From positions 1 to 8,983 of the forward strand of contig USGZ01000044.1 in the NCBI GenBank assembly GCA_900554265.1: a DNA stretch of 8,983 bases. Reading direction: 5' to 3'. The translations under genes and the position numbers were made by a program. The DNA comes from an uncultured Porphyromonadaceae bacterium. GTDB lineage: Bacteria > Bacteroidota > Bacteroidia > Bacteroidales > Muribaculaceae. Of this stretch, positions 6,351-8,983 are shown piece after piece. A model generated the notes under the pieces. The model ran no database searches. It had not been told where the DNA came from and worked only from the letters and a program-made list of their open reading frames with translations. The first letter of the stretch is position 1. Every line of letters starts with the position of its first letter.

Positions 6351-8246
6351 TCAGTTGAAGATGTCGCTGTCGCCTTCGGTGCGCCGCACTTCGTCGACGC
6401 TCTCGATTGCCGCGATATGGTTTATGATGGTTTTCAGTTCGTCGTAGCTATGGACGCCGAAGCGGATTCTGCAGACCACGATATTGCGGTCCGTTTGAGT
6501 GTTGAAGGACTCCATCGAGAGGTGGAAGGTATTGGTGATGCAGTCTACCAGGTCCACCAGCAGATGCGCGCGGTCGATAGCCCGCACCTGCAGCGTGACG
6601 GGATAGAGGGTGTCGTCCGGCTTGAAGCACGAGGCCGAGACAACGTTCTCGCCGAACGACGAGGCCATGGTGATTGCCTGCGGGCAGTCGCGCCTGTGGA
6701 TGGTTATGCGGTCGAAGTCAAGGTTGTTGCGGATTCCGATGAGCTCCTCGCCTGGAATGGGCCTGCACTCGGGACAGCGGCAGTTGCGGGGCTCGGGCAG
6801 GCTGTCGAAGTAGCGCCGGAGCGACTTGCGGGCCTTGAAGGTATGGGCGTAGTTCATCCAGTCCTCCTCCGGGTGCGTGGCCGGGTCGGGGAAAATCTGG
6901 ATGACGTCGCCGCGGCGCAGAGTCGTCGTAACCGGTTCCAGGCGGCTGTTGATGCGGGCGTACTTGGCGTGGTCGCCCAGCAGAGGACTCACCTCGTAGG
7001 CGAAGTCGATAACCGTCGAGTTCTGCGGCAGAATCACTTTCTCGCCCGTAGGGGTGAATACCTGGATATCGTCGTTGTAGAAGGCCGTCACGACGTCTTC
7101 CATATAGCGGGCGTTGCTGTTGCCGATGGCCTCGCGGAGTACCTTGCGGAACTTCTCGATCCACATGAGTATGTTGTCCTCCTTGCGTTCGGCAAGGCAT
7201 CCGAGCTGGCTCTGGCGCCGCATGGCCTCACTGCTGATATGCACCTCCTGCCAGCGGCCGAAGTCCGGCAGGAGCTTCACGTGGATGCTCTGGTAGCCGT
7301 TCTCCTTGGGCGAGTCTATGTAGTTGCTCATGCTGGTGTGCTTTTCCTTGAAGCGGTCCGTCAGGATGCAGTAGATTCGCATGGCCGTTTCCTTCTCGGA
7401 GAGCGCCGAGGCTTTCTCGTCGAACACAACCTCGACGAAATGGCGGTATTTGAGGTGGTTGAAGTCGTCGCCGTACTTTTTCATCTTGCGCCAGAGGCTG
7501 TAGGGACGGCGGTAGTCGACGTAGACCCTCGCCTTGATTCCCGCCGCCTGCAGAGTGTCGGCGATCTGGGTGCGGAACGTCTCGAGATTCTCGCGGTTGG
7601 CCTCGAGGTGTCGCTCGATGCGCATGCGCAGGTCCTCGTATTCGTCCGGGCAGCGGAAGCGGAAGGAGAGGTTCTCCAGCTCCGTCTTTATATTGTAGAG
7701 GCCCAGGCGGTTGGCCAGCGGGGCATAGAAATAGTCCGTTTCTCCGGCTATTTTCATCTGCTTCTCGGCTGCCATGGACTCGAGGGTACGCATGTTGTGC
7801 AGACGGTCGGCGAGTTTTACGAGGATGGCGCGGATGTCGTACTGCATCGAGTCGAGCAGCTGGCGGTAGTTGTCCAGCTGCTTTGAGTACTCGTAGTCGC
7901 CGGTTGGTTTTTTGGTGACCACGCGGACCAGGAAGGCTACGTCGTCGCCGAAGCGCTCGCGAATCTGCTCGATGGTATATCCGGTATCCTCGACCACATC
8001 ATGCAGGAAACATGCCGCGACGGGATTTGCCCCCAGTCCGAGCTCTTCCGCCGCTATGGTCGCCACCGCTACAGGGTGGAGGATATAGGGTTCGCCGGAC
8101 TTGCGGGTCTGCGCCGCATGAGCCTCGCTTGCCAGTGCGAAAGCATCGCGTATGAGGGCTATTTCCTTAGCTGTCACGCGCTTTGCCATTACGTCGAACA
8201 CGTGTTCCGCCCTGTCCTGGATGATTTTGTCGTAATCTGTCTGCAT
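6351..8246 (-). CDS. spoT: RelA/SpoT homologue, (p)ppGpp hydrolase with degraded synthetase domain
   Basis: This 631-residue long RSH protein controls the stringent-response alarmone (p)ppGpp. The N-terminal HD hydrolase domain (about 30-180) keeps every expected residue: R48, H57, the H82-D83 pair, E86-D87, and D147 and N151 within KLADRLHNMRT. The synthetase domain (about 235-350) keeps GYQSIH (317-322) and E334. However, the Mg-binding Asp expected in the DFxDIxDLxxxR motif aligns with Y267, the following Arg with E272, and the usual Arg-Pro-Lys of the nucleotide loop reads Asp-Tyr-Arg (244-246). Then come TGS (about 392-453), a zinc-finger-like segment (C489, C491, C494, C521) and a C-terminal ACT domain (about 547-622). 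I infer mainly hydrolase activity, with synthesis left to another enzyme; the symbol reflects this. It precedes the small unknown gene by 8 bp. The start is preceded by a TAACTTTG element and no Shine-Dalgarno. Confidence 0.93.
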   Translation of the reverse strand: MQTDYDKIIQDRAEHVFDVMAKRVTAKEIALIRDAFALASEAHAAQTRKSGEPYILHPVAVATIAAEELGLGANPVAACFLHDVVEDTGYTIEQIRERFGDDVAFLVRVVTKKPTGDYEYSKQLDNYRQLLDSMQYDIRAILVKLADRLHNMRTLESMAAEKQMKIAGETDYFYAPLANRLGLYNIKTELENLSFRFRCPDEYEDLRMRIERHLEANRENLETFRTQIADTLQAAGIKARVYVDYRRPYSLWRKMKKYGDDFNHLKYRHFVEVVFDEKASALSEKETAMRIYCILTDRFKEKHTSMSNYIDSPKENGYQSIHVKLLPDFGRWQEVHISSEAMRRQSQLGCLAERKEDNILMWIEKFRKVLREAIGNSNARYMEDVVTAFYNDDIQVFTPTGEKVILPQNSTVIDFAYEVSPLLGDHAKYARINSRLEPVTTTLRRGDVIQIFPDPATHPEEDWMNYAHTFKARKSLRRYFDSLPEPRNCRCPECRPIPGEELIGIRNNLDFDRITIHRRDCPQAITMASSFGENVVSASCFKPDDTLYPVTLQVRAIDRAHLLVDLVDCITNTFHLSMESFNTQTDRNIVVCRIRFGVHSYDELKTIINHIAAIESVDEVRRTEGDSDIFN

Positions 8247-8263
8247 AATGGGATATTGAACCT

Positions 8264-8271
8264 CAAAGTTA
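8264..8271 (-). promoter_or_regulatory. Promoter -7 element (TAACTTTG) of the RSH gene
   Basis: On the minus strand TAACTTTG matches TAnnTTTG exactly and is identical to the element in front of the GT5 gene. It ends 17 bp before the ATG at 8246, so the leader would be only about 10 nucleotides. A TTTG (8284-8287 on this strand) is present but 12 bp away, too close for a standard -33 element. Confidence 0.55.
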
Positions 8272-8389
8272 GGAATTATCTTTCAAAGAACGAGCGGCAA
8301 GGAGGAAAATAATAGCGGAAATGCGGTCTGCCGATACTCTTTCGTGCTTATGGCGGGGCCTGGTTCTCTTAGTGGTTTTAAGTTAAAAT

Positions 8390-8405
8390 TACTCAAAACT
8401 GAGTA
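8390..8405. promoter_or_regulatory. Candidate operator TACTCA-N4-TGAGTA in front of the porin gene
   Basis: A perfect 6-bp inverted repeat with a 4-bp AAAC spacer ends on the first base of the candidate -33 element of the porin promoter. Its size and position suit a dimeric repressor or activator, but a 12-bp match in an AT-rich region could also be chance. The regulator is unknown. Confidence 0.4.
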
Positions 8406-8436
8406 TTGCCCTCCTTTGTGGGGGTAGGTAATTTTG
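8405..8436 (+). promoter_or_regulatory. Bacteroidota-type promoter of the porin-like gene
   Basis: The -33 candidate ATTG (8405-8408; consensus TTTG) and a perfect -7 element TAATTTTG (8429-8436) are separated by 20 bp, within the expected range. The -7 element ends 32 bp before the ATG, giving a leader of about 25 nucleotides. This is the best complete promoter in the window. The rest of the 8247-8468 divergent region holds the RSH promoter element; I see no gene in it. Confidence 0.65.
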
Positions 8437-8468
8437 CATCCGAAAAATCGTAATAAACCGGAATTATC

Positions 8469-8983
8469 ATGATGAGTAAAAGATTTGGCGCCGCAATCAG
8501 CGGACTGACAGCAGCTTTGGCCCTTTCGGCCCAGCTCACTGTCGGCGGTTATGGAGAAGCGGTCTACTCCTATAATTTTTATTCGGATGCATGGAACCGC
8601 TACAAAACGCCCGAGAATTTCAAAAACGACCACCACTCCCGCGTAGACCTGCCGCACGTGGTACTCTATCTCGGCTATGACTTCGGCTACGGCTGGAGCA
8701 TGGGTACCGAAATCGAGTTCGAGCACGGCGGAGTGGAGGGAGCCGTCGAGATGGAGGACGACGAAGGCGGCGAGTACGAGACCGAAATCGAACGTGGCGG
8801 CGAGGTTGCCCTGGAGCAGTTCTGGCTTCAGAAATCCTTCTCGAAGGCTCTCAACCTTCGCGCCGGCCATATGGTAGTGCCCGTCGGCCCGACCAACATC
8901 GCCCATATGCCTACGGAGTTCTTCGGAGTCTACCGTCCCGCCGGCGATGCCACCATAATACCCTGCACCTGGCACGAGACCGG
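8469..8983 (+). CDS. Porin-like outer-membrane beta-barrel protein (5' part; runs off window)
   Basis: The frame is open from ATG 8469 to the window end, giving 171 codons. Residues 1-22 form a signal peptide: Lys/Arg at 4-5, then a hydrophobic Ala/Leu-rich core ending near LSAQ. The mature part starts LTVGGYGEAVYSYNFY and shows short alternating, aromatic-rich segments (HVVLYLGYDFGYGWSMG), an acidic loop around 90-105, and VALEQFWLQKSF followed by LRAGHMVVPVG. This is the pattern of Bacteroidota porin-like proteins related to phosphate-selective or carbohydrate porins, where a conserved His/Met/Pro strand follows. Barrel placement in the outer membrane is inferred from the signal peptide and pattern; the solute is unknown. 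Two adjacent ATGs (8469, 8472) are possible starts and differ by one residue. Transcription is divergent from the RSH gene. The long opposite-strand frame here (8283-8975) is a shadow. Confidence 0.85.
   Translation, partial: MMSKRFGAAISGLTAALALSAQLTVGGYGEAVYSYNFYSDAWNRYKTPENFKNDHHSRVDLPHVVLYLGYDFGYGWSMGTEIEFEHGGVEGAVEMEDDEGGEYETEIERGGEVALEQFWLQKSFSKALNLRAGHMVVPVGPTNIAHMPTEFFGVYRPAGDATIIPCTWHET

Noticed and set aside
6348..7886. 512-codon open frame on the + strand, opposite the RSH gene
   Set aside because: Its translation is rich in Val, Ala, Glu and His with no recognisable domain, and it lies wholly antisense to a clearly conserved RSH gene. In GC-rich DNA this is the usual shadow frame.
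8283..8975. 230-codon frame on the - strand opposite the porin gene
   Set aside because: The + strand frame has a signal peptide, promoter and porin-like pattern; the opposite frame also runs through the divergent promoter region and has no recognisable features.

Overview
The window looks like chromosomal DNA from a fairly GC-rich member of the Bacteroidales (Bacteroidota). Four things suggest this: a short glycogen/starch-synthase-like protein (N-terminal GT5 domain only) directly followed by a DUF4270-type lipoprotein; a Cys-Gly-Asp-Asp start to the mature lipoprotein; AT-rich leaders without Shine-Dalgarno sequences; and several matches to the Bacteroidota -7 promoter element TAnnTTTG. 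A Muribaculaceae- or Rikenellaceae-like source is my guess; the genus cannot be settled here.

Layout. (1) Positions 1-1856, + strand: the 3' part of a GH20 beta-N-acetylhexosaminidase with a C-terminal chitobiase-type domain. (2) 1857-2003: a convergent intergenic region with a strong, probably bidirectional terminator, a degenerate 9-bp tandem repeat, and a perfect hairpin whose loop is the stop codon of the next gene. (3) 2004-3578, - strand: an ABC-type ATPase fused to a DUF4435/TOPRIM-like domain. This is the architecture of OLD- and PARIS-like anti-phage proteins in one polypeptide, and it is the most interesting gene here. Its 65-bp upstream gap holds a 13-bp perfect inverted repeat made of TGCAT words. 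(4) 3644-5832, - strand: an apparent two-gene operon, GT5-domain protein then DUF4270 lipoprotein, with a TAACTTTG promoter element. (5) 5944-8246, - strand: a SpoT-like RelA/SpoT homologue with an intact hydrolase and a degraded synthetase site, followed after 8 bp by a small acidic protein of unknown function. (6) 8247-8468: a divergent promoter region. (7) 8469 to the end, + strand: the 5' part of a porin-like outer-membrane protein.

The window mixes alarmone control, glycan or glycogen-linked envelope functions and a candidate defence ATPase. Apart from the two tight gene pairs there is no sign that the genes form one pathway. No tRNA, rRNA, CRISPR array, insertion sequence or integrase was seen.
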